Shown: positions 13,501-22,133 of the stretch, piece after piece
Layout of the letters: each line of letters begins with the position of its first letter
Position numbering within the stretch: the first letter of the stretch is position 1
DNA from: Asparagopsis taxiformis
Taxonomy: Eukaryota; Rhodophyta; Florideophyceae; Bonnemaisoniales; Bonnemaisoniaceae
Reading direction: 5' to 3'
Assembly: GCA_030407315.1 (NCBI GenBank)
Contig: JALQPE010000766.1
Span: forward strand, 1-56,272
DNA: 56,272 nucleotides
Notes under the pieces: generated by a model
Databases searched by the model: none
Seen by the model: only the letters and a program-made list of their open reading frames with translations
Told to the model about the DNA's origin: nothing
Made by a program: the position numbers and the translations under genes

Positions 13501-13565
13501 TCATGCAGCGCGAGCGCATAAGCATCTACGCAGTAGTAGAAGCACCCTTCATACTTGCATTCCAT
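10531..13565 (-). CDS. Plavaka/CMC-like transposase (copy X, frameshifted)
   Basis: About 1010 codons from MECKYEGCFYYC (13565) to YQFTDDNEEE (10531). The N-terminus is a C-x4-C...H-x4-C zinc finger (CKYEGC, HERTC). A long disordered Ser/Pro segment follows, then a CHRC-containing stretch (~12370-12400), then EPLHNLHLGI (about 12139-12171), which resembles the DPMHNLFLG box of Plavaka and other CMC (CACTA-related) transposases. EHIDAGPYEHSHLLFKQSYRKTSRR-type sequence near 11510-11585 resembles the family's C-terminal conserved segment; I cite it by position. At least three indels break the frame (near 12480, 11780 and 11050). I could not assign the catalytic DDE residues with confidence. Other transposase superfamilies with N-terminal Cys fingers (KDZ) remain possible. 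Confidence 0.6.
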
Positions 13566-14161
13566 GTCGAGTTTTGACGCAAAAGGGAGGATTGCGAGCT
13601 GAACAGGGGAGACTGTGCCGTCCAGATGCGACCAATTTTATTTTGTGGTGCTTTCGAGACTTGGAATGTAACGTGTTCGTAGTTTTTTGGGTAGTAGTTT
13701 TGTGCTCACTCCAGCTGACATCCCAACGGTGGAATTTAACCGAGAGTTCAATCATTTCCAACTGTTACATCACATTGCGTGCTGGCAACGTGTGCATGGA
13801 AGGACGAACGACTGCCCTGGGAGATGAATTTTCAATTAATTCATTTGTAATAATAAACTTTTTTATTTCTGAACTTCGTGGAATCTGAATGTGCTTTACA
13901 GCGGATATGCCACAGATCATGTAAGGAAAGCAAATGGATTCTCATATATATGATTATATGTTTATATTCGTTGTTCTCGATCCGGATCTCTTTGTTCGGG
14001 GAATCAGAGACCATGGCTTGGGCCATACTCAATCTCACTGCCGGCGATGATTTCGAGTATGCACAGCAAGACTTAAGCGGACGCAGAAAGCTGTCCGGTC
14101 GACGCCGCAGGCTCCACTCCGCCCTCATCACCGACTGATCTTCTTTGACCGACTTTGCTTT
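13566..14161 (+). other. Transposase upstream region with a weak 86-residue ORF (copy X)
   Basis: The first ~300 bases look noncoding and AT-rich. A plus-strand frame at 13878-14138 ends in LSGRRKLSGRRRRLHSALITD, 23 bases before the 38-bp palindrome. The last ~40 residues are conserved in copy Y in the same frame, but the upstream part is frameshifted there. It could be a small gene, a terminal exon or chance. No family recognised. Confidence 0.25.
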
Positions 14162-14199
14162 GTACGTGCGCGAATCTTGATCAAGATTCGCGCACGTAC
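14162..14199. repeat. 38-bp perfect palindrome (copy X)
   Basis: The half-site GTACGTGCGCGAATCTTGA is followed directly by its exact reverse complement, with no spacer. It lies just after the short ORF and before the splice-like repeats. It could form a cruciform or an RNA hairpin, or bind a dimeric protein. Confidence 0.95.
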
Positions 14200-14239
14200 C
14201 TTCGTTCCATCCTCTACCCTCGAGGTATGCGTTGAGGGA

Positions 14240-15295
14240 AGCGTGGGTTTTGAGTCTGACTATTTCCGTTGATGCGATATTTTTCATGGGAAGCCTGTTG
14301 ACTGATGGTGTGTATTGAGCGGAGGATGGAAGAGAGGTACGTGAAGTTTTGAAAGTATGCTGTGAGGGAAGGTTGATTTTGAGTCTGACTGTTGTGGTTG
14401 ATTCCGATGTTGTGTAGATGATGCAGGAATGTTGATGACGGAAGGTAAGTTTCATTGAGTGCCAAGATGTGCTTTGCGAAGATATGGACTGCTGACTATG
14501 ATTATTGTTAATTGCAAGGTTTTTGGATCATGGTTTGTATTGTGTGTAGGATGGATGAGAGGTACATTTGCGAGTTCTCAGGGTATGTAGCGAGGGAAAC
14601 GTTGGTTTTCAATCTGACTGTTGCGATTGAATCCGATGTTGCGTAGGTGATGGAGGAATAGTGATGACGGAAGGTAAGTCACATTGGGCGCCCAGACCGG
14701 TTGTGCGAAGATGCGGAATGCTGACTACTTTTCTTGGCTACACGATTACGTGATTTATGGTTTTTATTGTGTGCAGGATGGAACAGGTAAAGTAAGTGTG
14801 CGAGTTTTGAAAGTAAGCAGCGAGGGAAGGTTGGTTTTGAGTCTGACTATTTCCGTTGATGCGATATTTTTCATTGGAAGCCTATTGAGTCATGGTGTGT
14901 ATTGTGTGGAGCGAAGGTAAGTGTGCGAGTTTTGAAAGTATGCTGTGATGGAAGGTTGGTTTTGAGTCTGACTGTTGTGGTTGATTCCGATGTTGTGTAG
15001 ATGATGCAGGAATGTTGATGACAGAAGGTAAGTTTTACTGAGCACCAAGACTTGTTTTGCGAAGATATGGACTGCTGACTTTGATTATTCATTGCAAGGT
15101 TTTTGGATCATGGTTTGTATTTTGTGTAGGATGGATGATTCAGTCATCCTCTCGGAGAGGTAAGTAAGGGAGTTTCTAGGATATCTGTCGTGGTAAGCGT
15201 TGCTTTTCAGTCTGACTGTTGTGGTTGATTCTGATGTTGTGTATGTGATGCAGGAGTGGTGAAGCAGGAACGGCAGGACTGAAGGAGAGTGAAGA
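14240..15295 (+). repeat. Degenerate tandem repeats with splice-site-like motifs (copy X)
   Basis: Blocks of about 100-230 bases recur, for example GAGTCTGACTGTTGTGGTTG followed by GATTCCGATGTTGTGTAG (near 14379, 14612, 14960 and 15208) and TTTGTATTGTGTGTAGGATGG (near 14545 and 15115). Six copies of GGTAAGT or a near match occur in 14445-15170, each downstream of a TGTGTAG/GATG-like junction and of CTGACT branch-like motifs. No long frame runs through them. They may be satellite sequence or a chain of tiny exons and introns. Confidence 0.55.
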
Positions 15296-15841
15296 AGGGA
15301 TGTAGGAAGATGGGGAATGAAGCTGTGAGGTGTTTCTGGTATGTGTATATTTTGGGGCATACGATAGAAGTGAGAGTGCGTTTCAAGTGGTGTAAGATTT
15401 TGCTGACCATGTTCGTTTTTGATGTCTTGATGATTTAATGGGCTGGGGTGGTGTCGAGGAAAGCGGGGATGGTATTGGGAAGGAGCGTATTTTTTGTAAT
15501 CTAGGTCGAGAGGGTTCTTGCAGTATGTGCGGATGGTGGTGCATGGCGTTCGGATGGTAGGGAGAACGCGATAGTGAGGGAGATGGGTGATCGACGATAT
15601 GCTGACAGGTATTTTGTATTCTGGCTGGATACGTATTTCCTATTCTAACCGGGTATTTATTTCCTATTCTAACCGGGTATTTATTTCCTATTCTGACCAG
15701 ATATGTATTCCCTATTCTAGAGAGACGTATTGTATACGAGCAGTTTCCTAAATGAGAGAATAAAATACGGTCCGATATGGGCCCTGAATTTACCATCCGC
15801 TGTAATTTCTTCCCTCCCGGTTTTCGCTGATATATTGTATA
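15296..15841. repeat. Subterminal region with a 24-bp repeat at 15617-15712 (copy X)
   Basis: Four tandem 24-base units of the form TATTCTAACCGGGTATTTATTTCC lie at 15617-15712, the two middle ones identical. The rest of the stretch is purine-rich on this strand with no supported gene; the minus-strand frame through it is low-complexity. Confidence 0.6.
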
Positions 15842-16271
15842 CTGGATGTCGGGTCCTAGTATTCCGCCATATGTACTAGAGAAAGTGGATGTCGGGTCCT
15901 AGTATTCCGCCATATGTACTAGAGAAAGTGGATGTCGGGTCCTAGTATTCCGCCATATGTACTAGAGAAAGTGGATGTCGGGTCCTAGTATTCCGCCAAA
16001 CGTACTAGAGAAAGTGGATGTCGGGTCCTAGTATTCCGCCATATGTACTAGAGAAAGTGGATGTCGGGTCCTAGTATTCCGCCATATGTACTAGAGAAAG
16101 TGGATGTCGGGTCCTAGTATTCCGCCATATGTACTAGAGAAAGTGGATGTCGGGTCCTAGTATTCCGCCAAACGTACTAGAGAAAGTGGATGTCGGGTCC
16201 TAGTATTCCGCCATATGTACTAGAGAAAGTGGATGTCGGGCCCTAGTATTCCGCCATATGTACTAGAGAAA
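15842..16271. repeat. 43-bp minisatellite, ten units (copy X)
   Basis: Ten head-to-tail 43-base units containing GGATGTCGGGTCCTAGTATT and TGTACTAGAGAAA. Units 4 and 8 share a CCAAACGTAC variant instead of CCATATGTAC, which suggests amplification of a four-unit (172-base) block. The array abuts the inverted GGACGTCC sequences that lead into the right terminus, so it is subterminal. Confidence 0.93.
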
Positions 16272-16359
16272 GTGGACGTCCGCATCCAAAAAATTTTTAT
16301 TTTTTTTTGGACGCGGACGTTCATTTGTTCTAGTAAATCTCGGGGCCGACTAGGACCCG
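16272..16359. repeat. Subterminal inverted GGACGTCC sequences (right side, copy X)
   Basis: GGACGTCCGCATCC, an A/T run, then GGACGCGGACGTTC form an imperfect hairpin (about 16273-16322) between the minisatellite and the right TIR. The motif recurs in the left subterminal region at 35036-35240. Confidence 0.6.
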
Positions 16360-16408
16360 TACTAGAGAGACTGGACGTCCGCGTCCACTTCCGAAAACAC
16401 AGACGATA
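16360..16408 (-). repeat. Right terminal inverted repeat of the large element (copy X)
   Basis: Read on the minus strand from 16408 it starts TATCGTCTGTGTT and matches the left end at 34986, with 35 of the first 37 positions identical by eye, then a similar CTCTAGTAC tract. It contains GGACGCGGACGTCC. Just outside it, an open reading frame tail begins at once (16410), which supports a junction here. The exact terminal base is uncertain by one or two positions. Confidence 0.68.
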
Positions 16409-16409
16409 A

Positions 16410-16616
16410 GCTGTTGAGCTTTCCAAGCTGGAGTGGAACACCGTTGTTAGCAGTTTGGCAAGCGCAAGAGAGCAGGAACTGCATGCGTGGATTTTTTTTC
16501 TAAAGAACACGGGTTTCAACATTACAAATACACCCGCACAGCTGTTGCAGGCGCTGATTGAGGAGACATGGACAACCAATGGTGCAATTAGAATTCTTGT
16601 CAGCTCACAGCAATAG
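16410..16616 (+). pseudogene. ORF tail cut by the large element (unknown protein)
   Basis: A 68-codon open frame begins immediately at the right TIR (the junction itself makes an in-frame TAA at 16407-16409) and ends at TAG 16614. It reads AVELSKLEWNTVVSSLASAR and continues with LHAWIFFLKNTGFNI and further aliphatic/polar sequence. It looks like the C-terminus of a protein whose upstream part lies beyond the element insertion. No family recognised. Confidence 0.35.
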
Positions 16617-17007
16617 GTTTTCAAGGCACGCAGAAAGTATTTCAACTTTGGAACTCCAGCTGAACGAAAGGTTGGCGGGTGCAGTAGTGTAAAATTGGTG
16701 TCGCTCCGCGCGCTGTATTTGCAATGTCTGCAAGAAACCTGACTTGTAGGTCACGACATGTTTGTATAAGATTACAGAGGTTTGGTCGCTGTATTGGCGC
16801 AGAAAGGGGCCCTCTTGAACCAATCAAACGGTGTGAAAATGCGCATTTTCGCGTTTGACTATTAAGAATGTTGTGCCTGCGCTGACACTGGAGGTGACAT
16901 GTCACCTACTCATGTGGATATCCCAACAGAGCGGAGTCGATTGGCCAGGAAGGAGATGAGGAATATGAATATCCCAACAATCATGGCACCCTCGAGCGAG
17001 GAATCTC
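16617..17007. other. Host intergenic sequence left of Copia-1
   Basis: No supported gene. It includes a short perfect palindrome AAATGCGCATTT near 16837 and a short frame near 16900-17012 that ends just past the Copia-1 insertion point. It is probably continuous with 22129-22299 before the insertion. Confidence 0.4.
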
Positions 17008-17012
17008 ATATT
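17008..17012. repeat. Copia-1 target-site duplication, left
   Basis: ATATT, repeated exactly at 22129-22133 on the other side of Copia-1. Confidence 0.92.
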
Positions 17013-17324
17013 TGTCAGAGTCCAAGATGTTTCGCTTGCTAGTTGCAGCGGTGCTACTGCGTTGTCCTTTATTTTTCAGAAGGGTGAGGTGGCGCTGCAC
17101 TTATACTACTACTAGCGTTGTATTTTGTATCAGGGATGATCCACTTGAGTAAAGGTACTCTAGAAGGTACGGGAAAACTCGAGATCGTAATGGAGAGGTC
17201 AACTTAGACTTGAGACAGAGATGTTAATCTCGAGGCCATAGGAATTTCGGAGCGGGTGATTCAATGGTGAAAATAAGGTGTACTGTAAACCGTCTGAGCA
17301 CCGTGGTGCAGTCCATTTCCAACA
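17013..17324 (-). repeat. Copia-1 3' LTR
   Basis: 312 bp, apparently identical to 21817-22128. It begins TGTCAGAGTCC and ends TTTCCAACA on the plus strand. Confidence 0.95.
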
Positions 17325-17331
17325 TTCCCCC

Positions 17332-20300
17332 TCACGGTGCGGAAGGCGCGATGAGCAGTGCATCACGCTGTTCAGTAAAGCATGAACTGACTAAGGCTTT
17401 CGTGAAGGAGTCAGCCTTATTAGACGTAGACGGAACGTAGCTTATTTGAACGTGTTTCTTTCGAACATGCTCCTTGACATAGTGATAGCGTATCCCAATG
17501 TGCTTGACATTTCGCAAGCCTTGTATCTCTTTTGTCCATGCTATGCTCCCCAGATTGTCTTGATATACATTCGTAGCTGTAGTCTGAACAATGCCAATCT
17601 CATTGAGAAAACCGCGAATCCAGACAACCTGGCGCACACACTCACAGAGTGCATTGAATTCTGCCTCGGAAGTTGACAATGCTGTTGTTGTCTGAAGTCT
17701 AGAAGACCACCAGATCGGAACAGAATTGAATGTTATTACCACTCCACTTCTGGATCGCCTCCTTGTTAAATCACGAGCCCAATCAGAGTCCGACCATGCC
17801 TTCAGAAGTACTTCACCTTTGTCCTTTCTAATGCTGATTCCCCACGAAGTAGTGCCGATGAGGTATTTGACGACGTGTTTCATCATTTTCCAATGTTTCT
17901 GTTGAGGTGCAGCTTGATATTTTCCAAGCATCGAAACTGCTGTAGAGAGATCAGGACGTGTACGCGTCGAGAGATACAATAAAGCGCCCAGAACTTCTGC
18001 AAACGGAACATTACGCATAGATTCTCTCGATTCAGCAGTTGATTTTTCCCTTGGCTCGTAAAGCACGTGACCGTTCGGCAGTGGTGTCTTGGATGGATTA
18101 GCATCGCACATGTTTGCAGTGCGAATTATCTTCTGGGCCAATGCCTCTTGAGATATGTGATATCCCTTGGATGTTTCCTTGATACGGACACCAAGGAAAA
18201 ACTCAGTGGCACCCAGATCTGTCGTTTGGAATACATTTTCTAGATCCTGCTTAACTGAAGCTATCAAATTCTCGCTTCCGAACAGGGCGAGATCATCCAC
18301 ATAAGCAAGTATGATTACAAATCCATTTGATTCCGACCGCATGAATATGCATTCGTTCGCTTTCAGCGGCTTGAATTGCATTGACTGTAGCACTGAGGTT
18401 AACTCTTGATACCACAGTCTTGGTGCTTGTCTCAAACCATAAAGTGACTTGGTTAACTTGACTACCGAACCATCTGCTCTGGGTATGTCATCAATTGAAG
18501 GCAGTTTAAGCCAGATAGATAGCGAACTAGGAAGTTTGGCATAGAGAAATGCCGATTGGATGTCCAAATGGCATCTTGACCATCCATGGGAGGCTGAAAG
18601 TGTCAGCAGTAATCTAAATAACTCAAAGCATGCAACTGGTGCATATAGATCTGCATAGCTCGTACCAATAACCTGTTGTAGATTCCCCCTTGTGACCAGT
18701 CGGGCTTTGAATCGAGAGGGATTCCCATGCTCATCCCTTTTCAGCTTTAAAATAATGCCAGATGGGAGTGCAATGTTCGGCTTAGTTGCAAGGGTTGAAC
18801 TGCTTGTGTTCCATGTACCAGCATTTTCGAGCGAGTTAAATTCTTCATTTATAGCCTTGATCCAATGATTTCGTTCATTTGATGCTAGAGCTTCCCTCAC
18901 AGACGGCTCATCAGATGTTGTAATCGTAAGTGGTAAAGCAGCTGACGTTCGTGGCACTTCTGATGTAGATACTGTTTCTTCAGGTTCGCTCTCCTCAGAA
19001 TCTTGTAAAGTTTCAGAGAATAAGTCCGTGATAGTAATAATGTCATCATTGTAGTCATTGTCATCGCCTTTTTCACTTGCTGCATTGCCTGAATTTGCAA
19101 CATCGACATTGTAATTTTCGGATTCATAATCTTGCTGCACATGTTCGCAGGGGGCTTCGGCGTCATCAGAATCAAAAGTACCATCTGAATGAGAGTCTTC
19201 TGTGCTGCTTAGAGCATGAAAATAATGATGTGAAACTGATGCCCCGCTGTCAGACTCTTTATTCTTGTCTTCTGCACTGAATAAGTGCAACCCAGGAAAT
19301 TCTCTTTCGTTGAAACGGACATGCTTTGTGATTATGACACCATCTCTACACAATATTTTGTACAATCCACCCTTGACGTGACCCAAGTTAATCCCATGTA
19401 CTGCACGTGATTCAAGTTTGCAGGATGATTTCCTGCTTGGTGCTACTATTGCTTTGCATCCAAACGGACGAAGATGCTTTGTGTGTGGATTGCATATACC
19501 GAATAACATTTCATACGGTATTTCCTTCGTAGTAGAGTGTATCATTGCGTTCTTGCTTTGGCAAACGCATTGCAGTGCATCACTCCAGTATGAGAGAGGA
19601 AGCTTTGATTCGTTAAGTACAGAGCGTATTGCAGAAAGTAGTGTACCTTGACACCTTTCTACAAGACCATTAGATGCAGGAGTGTATGGTGATGTTTTGT
19701 TAATTACGACACCTTTCTTCCGAAGCTCACTTTGTGCAGGGAAGAATTCCGATCCACCATCAGTGTGAAGTACACGAACAAGTGTTCCAGTCTGCCTTTC
19801 AAACCACACAATGAACTGCAATAGCGCTCTAGATGTGTCGCTCTTAGATGTGAGGGGTTCAACTTCTATGAAACGGGAGTGCTCATCAACAATTGTAAGG
19901 AAATAAATGTTTCCTGAACGACAGTGTGGGGAAATTGGACCGACGAGATCGGCATGCAAAGTCCCTGGTATAATTTCTTTTGTAATACTCCCTTTGTATT
20001 TGCGCCTGAACTTTCCTGTAGCGCATGGATCACAACTGAAAACTCCCTCGGATATGAAAGGGAGTTTGCCTGACTTCAACATCTCCTTGATCTGGTTTGA
20101 CGACCCAAAGTGTGATAGGCGTTTATGCCAAACTTGTTCATTCATAGATGATTTCACGTGATGATCTTCGTTTTGTGTGGATATGTATTGTTTTGTAGGT
20201 AGAACTGTCTTCAGATCAATGTTTCCAATGTATGATTGGATTTCTTCTTCTGAATCTCCAACGCTTTCACTATAGTTGACTTTAAACTCTGCATCTCTCG

Positions 20301-21765
20301 ATGCAGTGTACAGATCCTCATTGCTGTTACCATGATCAACAGAAGTGTGATAATCATCTCTGCTTGAATTCTTGTCGAATTCTTCATGAGCCGTAACTGC
20401 TATACATGCATTCACATCTATATCCTCGCTTGAATCGATTGTACTCTGGCAGTCATGTTCTTCGTGTGTACCAATGAAGTACAGATCGTTACTGTCGCGA
20501 TTTGCGACTCCAATGATAGATTTATCATCCTCCATATCAATGATGAAAGCCTTCTTTTCTGTGAATAGAACAGAAATTCCTTTTGCGGTAAGTGCAGGAA
20601 TAGAGAGTAGATCCATGGAAAGGCTTCTAGCAGCAAGAACATTCGATAGTTGAACAGTGGTAATACGTGAATCATTATTCCAGTGCACTGTGCGTGATCC
20701 TGTTACCTCAGCATTTATCTTTGAGTCGTCTCCTAGAGCAATCGGTATGTTGCAAGTAGATGTCTCGCATAAGATACGGGGATCTTTGGTCATGTGTGCA
20801 GTAGTACCCGAGTCCAGCATCATCCTATATGATCCAGGTGTTGCTGCATTAACCATTGCAATTGCGGCACGAATGTCCTTCTTCTTATTGGCCTTCTTGT
20901 CCTTGGGATCGGTGTTCTTTGCATCGGTTCTCTCGGCATTATTAGACGAGTCATCTTTAGATGTATTCCCATTGCTCAAGTTGAGACGGTTGTTAGGATT
21001 TTTTGGATTCAGGTAGCATTTTTTTGTAGAATGTCCTCGGCGGTCACATATCTGACACGGAGCATTTGTGACAGTATTCGCACGATGGAGTTTCATCTTA
21101 TTCCTGAAAGTACGTTGATCTTCAATCAGGCGTTGTGTAATGTCTTGCCAGTTCGCACTTTCGTCAGAAAGTGTTTTAATGGCAGCAGTGACAGGCGCAA
21201 GCTCTGGTGCTTGTACGGATGCGACCAGTAGTGCTACGGCAAGCTCATCCTGTATTTTTGTATCCATAGACTGCAACTGCTCAATGATCGCAGCCATTTT
21301 ATCAACATGTGATCCCATATCTTTCTGGATATCATTAAAACGAAGTGATACCAATTCAGTCATCTTAGTTATTCGAGAAGCAGTAGATCTTGAGTCATAC
21401 CGTTCATCCAGCTTCTTAAGCATTTCAAACGGTCTTCCGACAACAGATCTTATTACACGAAGTGGTTTGTCATTAAGTGCATGTATTATGATATGACTAG
21501 CCTTCTTTTGAGCTACTTCGAATTGCTTCCTCTTAGGACTATCTTGTTCGTATGGGTTGGAATCATGTATGAGAGCATCTGTGAGATCTTTTGCTTCACA
21601 TGCTGCTTCTACCCTTATTTTCCATAGACGATAGTCACCATTTTCGTCGAATGGTTTGATGCGAATCTTTTCTTCCTCTGTCATGATGAAGTTTGCACTG
21701 CAAATGCTTCGGCCTTCAAATGGGAGAAGGGGTACACTGAAAACGACAACGTGAGGATGTCGCAC
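17332..21765 (-). CDS. Copia-1 Gag-Pol polyprotein
   Basis: 1477 codons, one frame. Order by residue: Gag (1-230); zinc knuckle CQICDRRGHSTKKC (~238); aspartic protease MLDSGTTAHM (~316); integrase with HKRLSHF...CDPC (HHCC, ~550-600) and a D,D,E core (ADLVGP, LHTDGGSEF, PASNGLVERCQG, ~610-710); reverse transcriptase with DIQSAFLYAKL and YVDDLALFG (~1155); RNase H with AWSDSDWARD and STSEAEFNAL (~1330-1400). The integrase-before-RT order defines Ty1/Copia. An internal MTEEEKIRIKPF at 21684 resembles the usual Copia Gag start and may be the true initiator; the first 27 residues are then leader. No break is seen, so the element could be active. Confidence 0.95.
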   Translation of the reverse strand: MRHPHVVVFSVPLLPFEGRSICSANFIMTEEEKIRIKPFDENGDYRLWKIRVEAACEAKDLTDALIHDSNPYEQDSPKRKQFEVAQKKASHIIIHALNDKPLRVIRSVVGRPFEMLKKLDERYDSRSTASRITKMTELVSLRFNDIQKDMGSHVDKMAAIIEQLQSMDTKIQDELAVALLVASVQAPELAPVTAAIKTLSDESANWQDITQRLIEDQRTFRNKMKLHRANTVTNAPCQICDRRGHSTKKCYLNPKNPNNRLNLSNGNTSKDDSSNNAERTDAKNTDPKDKKANKKKDIRAAIAMVNAATPGSYRMMLDSGTTAHMTKDPRILCETSTCNIPIALGDDSKINAEVTGSRTVHWNNDSRITTVQLSNVLAARSLSMDLLSIPALTAKGISVLFTEKKAFIIDMEDDKSIIGVANRDSNDLYFIGTHEEHDCQSTIDSSEDIDVNACIAVTAHEEFDKNSSRDDYHTSVDHGNSNEDLYTASRDAEFKVNYSESVGDSEEEIQSYIGNIDLKTVLPTKQYISTQNEDHHVKSSMNEQVWHKRLSHFGSSNQIKEMLKSGKLPFISEGVFSCDPCATGKFRRKYKGSITKEIIPGTLHADLVGPISPHCRSGNIYFLTIVDEHSRFIEVEPLTSKSDTSRALLQFIVWFERQTGTLVRVLHTDGGSEFFPAQSELRKKGVVINKTSPYTPASNGLVERCQGTLLSAIRSVLNESKLPLSYWSDALQCVCQSKNAMIHSTTKEIPYEMLFGICNPHTKHLRPFGCKAIVAPSRKSSCKLESRAVHGINLGHVKGGLYKILCRDGVIITKHVRFNEREFPGLHLFSAEDKNKESDSGASVSHHYFHALSSTEDSHSDGTFDSDDAEAPCEHVQQDYESENYNVDVANSGNAASEKGDDNDYNDDIITITDLFSETLQDSEESEPEETVSTSEVPRTSAALPLTITTSDEPSVREALASNERNHWIKAINEEFNSLENAGTWNTSSSTLATKPNIALPSGIILKLKRDEHGNPSRFKARLVTRGNLQQVIGTSYADLYAPVACFELFRLLLTLSASHGWSRCHLDIQSAFLYAKLPSSLSIWLKLPSIDDIPRADGSVVKLTKSLYGLRQAPRLWYQELTSVLQSMQFKPLKANECIFMRSESNGFVIILAYVDDLALFGSENLIASVKQDLENVFQTTDLGATEFFLGVRIKETSKGYHISQEALAQKIIRTANMCDANPSKTPLPNGHVLYEPREKSTAESRESMRNVPFAEVLGALLYLSTRTRPDLSTAVSMLGKYQAAPQQKHWKMMKHVVKYLIGTTSWGISIRKDKGEVLLKAWSDSDWARDLTRRRSRSGVVITFNSVPIWWSSRLQTTTALSTSEAEFNALCECVRQVVWIRGFLNEIGIVQTTATNVYQDNLGSIAWTKEIQGLRNVKHIGIRYHYVKEHVRKKHVQISYVPSTSNKADSFTKALVSSCFTEQRDALLIAPSAP

Positions 21766-21800
21766 GAAGTTAAATTGAACACAGCAGCGAGGCGGCTAGG

Positions 21801-21816
21801 CTCTGGGCCCATAACC
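21801..21816 (-). promoter_or_regulatory. Copia-1 primer-binding site
   Basis: GGTTATGGGCCCAGAG on the minus strand, directly after the 5' LTR. It is complementary to CTCTGGGCCCATAACC, which looks like the anticodon arm (CAU anticodon) of initiator tRNA-Met and not a tRNA 3' end. The assignment is by memory of that arm, without alignment. Confidence 0.6.
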
Positions 21817-22128
21817 TGTCAGAGTCCAAGATGTTTCGCTTGCTAGTTGCAGCGGTGCTACTGCGTTGTCCTTTATTTTTCAGAAGGGTGAGGTGGCGCT
21901 GCACTTATACTACTACTAGCGTTGTATTTTGTATCAGGGATGATCCACTTGAGTAAAGGTACTCTAGAAGGTACGGGAAAACTCGAGATCGTAATGGAGA
22001 GGTCAACTTAGACTTGAGACAGAGATGTTAATCTCGAGGCCATAGGAATTTCGGAGCGGGTGATTCAATGGTGAAAATAAGGTGTACTGTAAACCGTCTG
22101 AGCACCGTGGTGCAGTCCATTTCCAACA
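21817..22128 (-). repeat. Copia-1 5' LTR
   Basis: 312 bp, apparently identical to 17013-17324. It is the 5' LTR because the coding strand is minus. Confidence 0.95.
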
Positions 22129-22133
22129 ATATT
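22129..22133. repeat. Copia-1 target-site duplication, right
   Basis: ATATT, matching 17008-17012. Confidence 0.92.

Larger units (their letters stand above)
1..16408 (+). mobile_element. Large DNA transposon, copy X (right-hand part, left end outside window)
   Basis: Bases 1-14416 match 41798-56272 in the same orientation, almost base for base, with scattered 1-2 base indels and a few substitutions. The right terminus is the inverted repeat at 16360-16408, which pairs with the one at 34986-35035. Visible genes are the N-terminal part of the ParB-like/dioxygenase gene, the methyltransferase-SET gene, the coiled-coil gene and the transposase. The sequence right of 16408 is not found right of any element sequence in Y, as expected for a separate insertion. 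The outer boundary rests on the inverted repeat only, because a target-site duplication cannot be tested when each copy shows one end. Confidence 0.72.
17013..22128 (-). mobile_element. Copia-1: complete Ty1/Copia LTR retrotransposon
   Basis: 5116 bp, bounded by two 312-bp LTRs that look identical, TG...CA ends and a 5-bp target-site duplication (ATATT), with one long uninterrupted Gag-Pol frame on the minus strand. Identical LTRs and an open frame point to a very recent insertion. Inside the 5' LTR (minus orientation) the sequence GGTTATGGGCCCAGAG is complementary to the anticodon arm of initiator tRNA-Met, a half-tRNA priming scheme known from Drosophila copia. Confidence 0.95.

Noticed and set aside
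10531..13565. KDZ (Kyakuja/Dileera/Zisupton) transposase call
   Set aside because: The single N-terminal C-x4-C/H-x4-C finger and the PLHNLHLGI box look more like Plavaka/CMC. I could not place the catalytic residues, so the family remains provisional.
15842..16271. CRISPR-like array
   Set aside because: The 43-base units are contiguous with no unique spacers, so it is a minisatellite. The host is eukaryotic and no cas genes are present.
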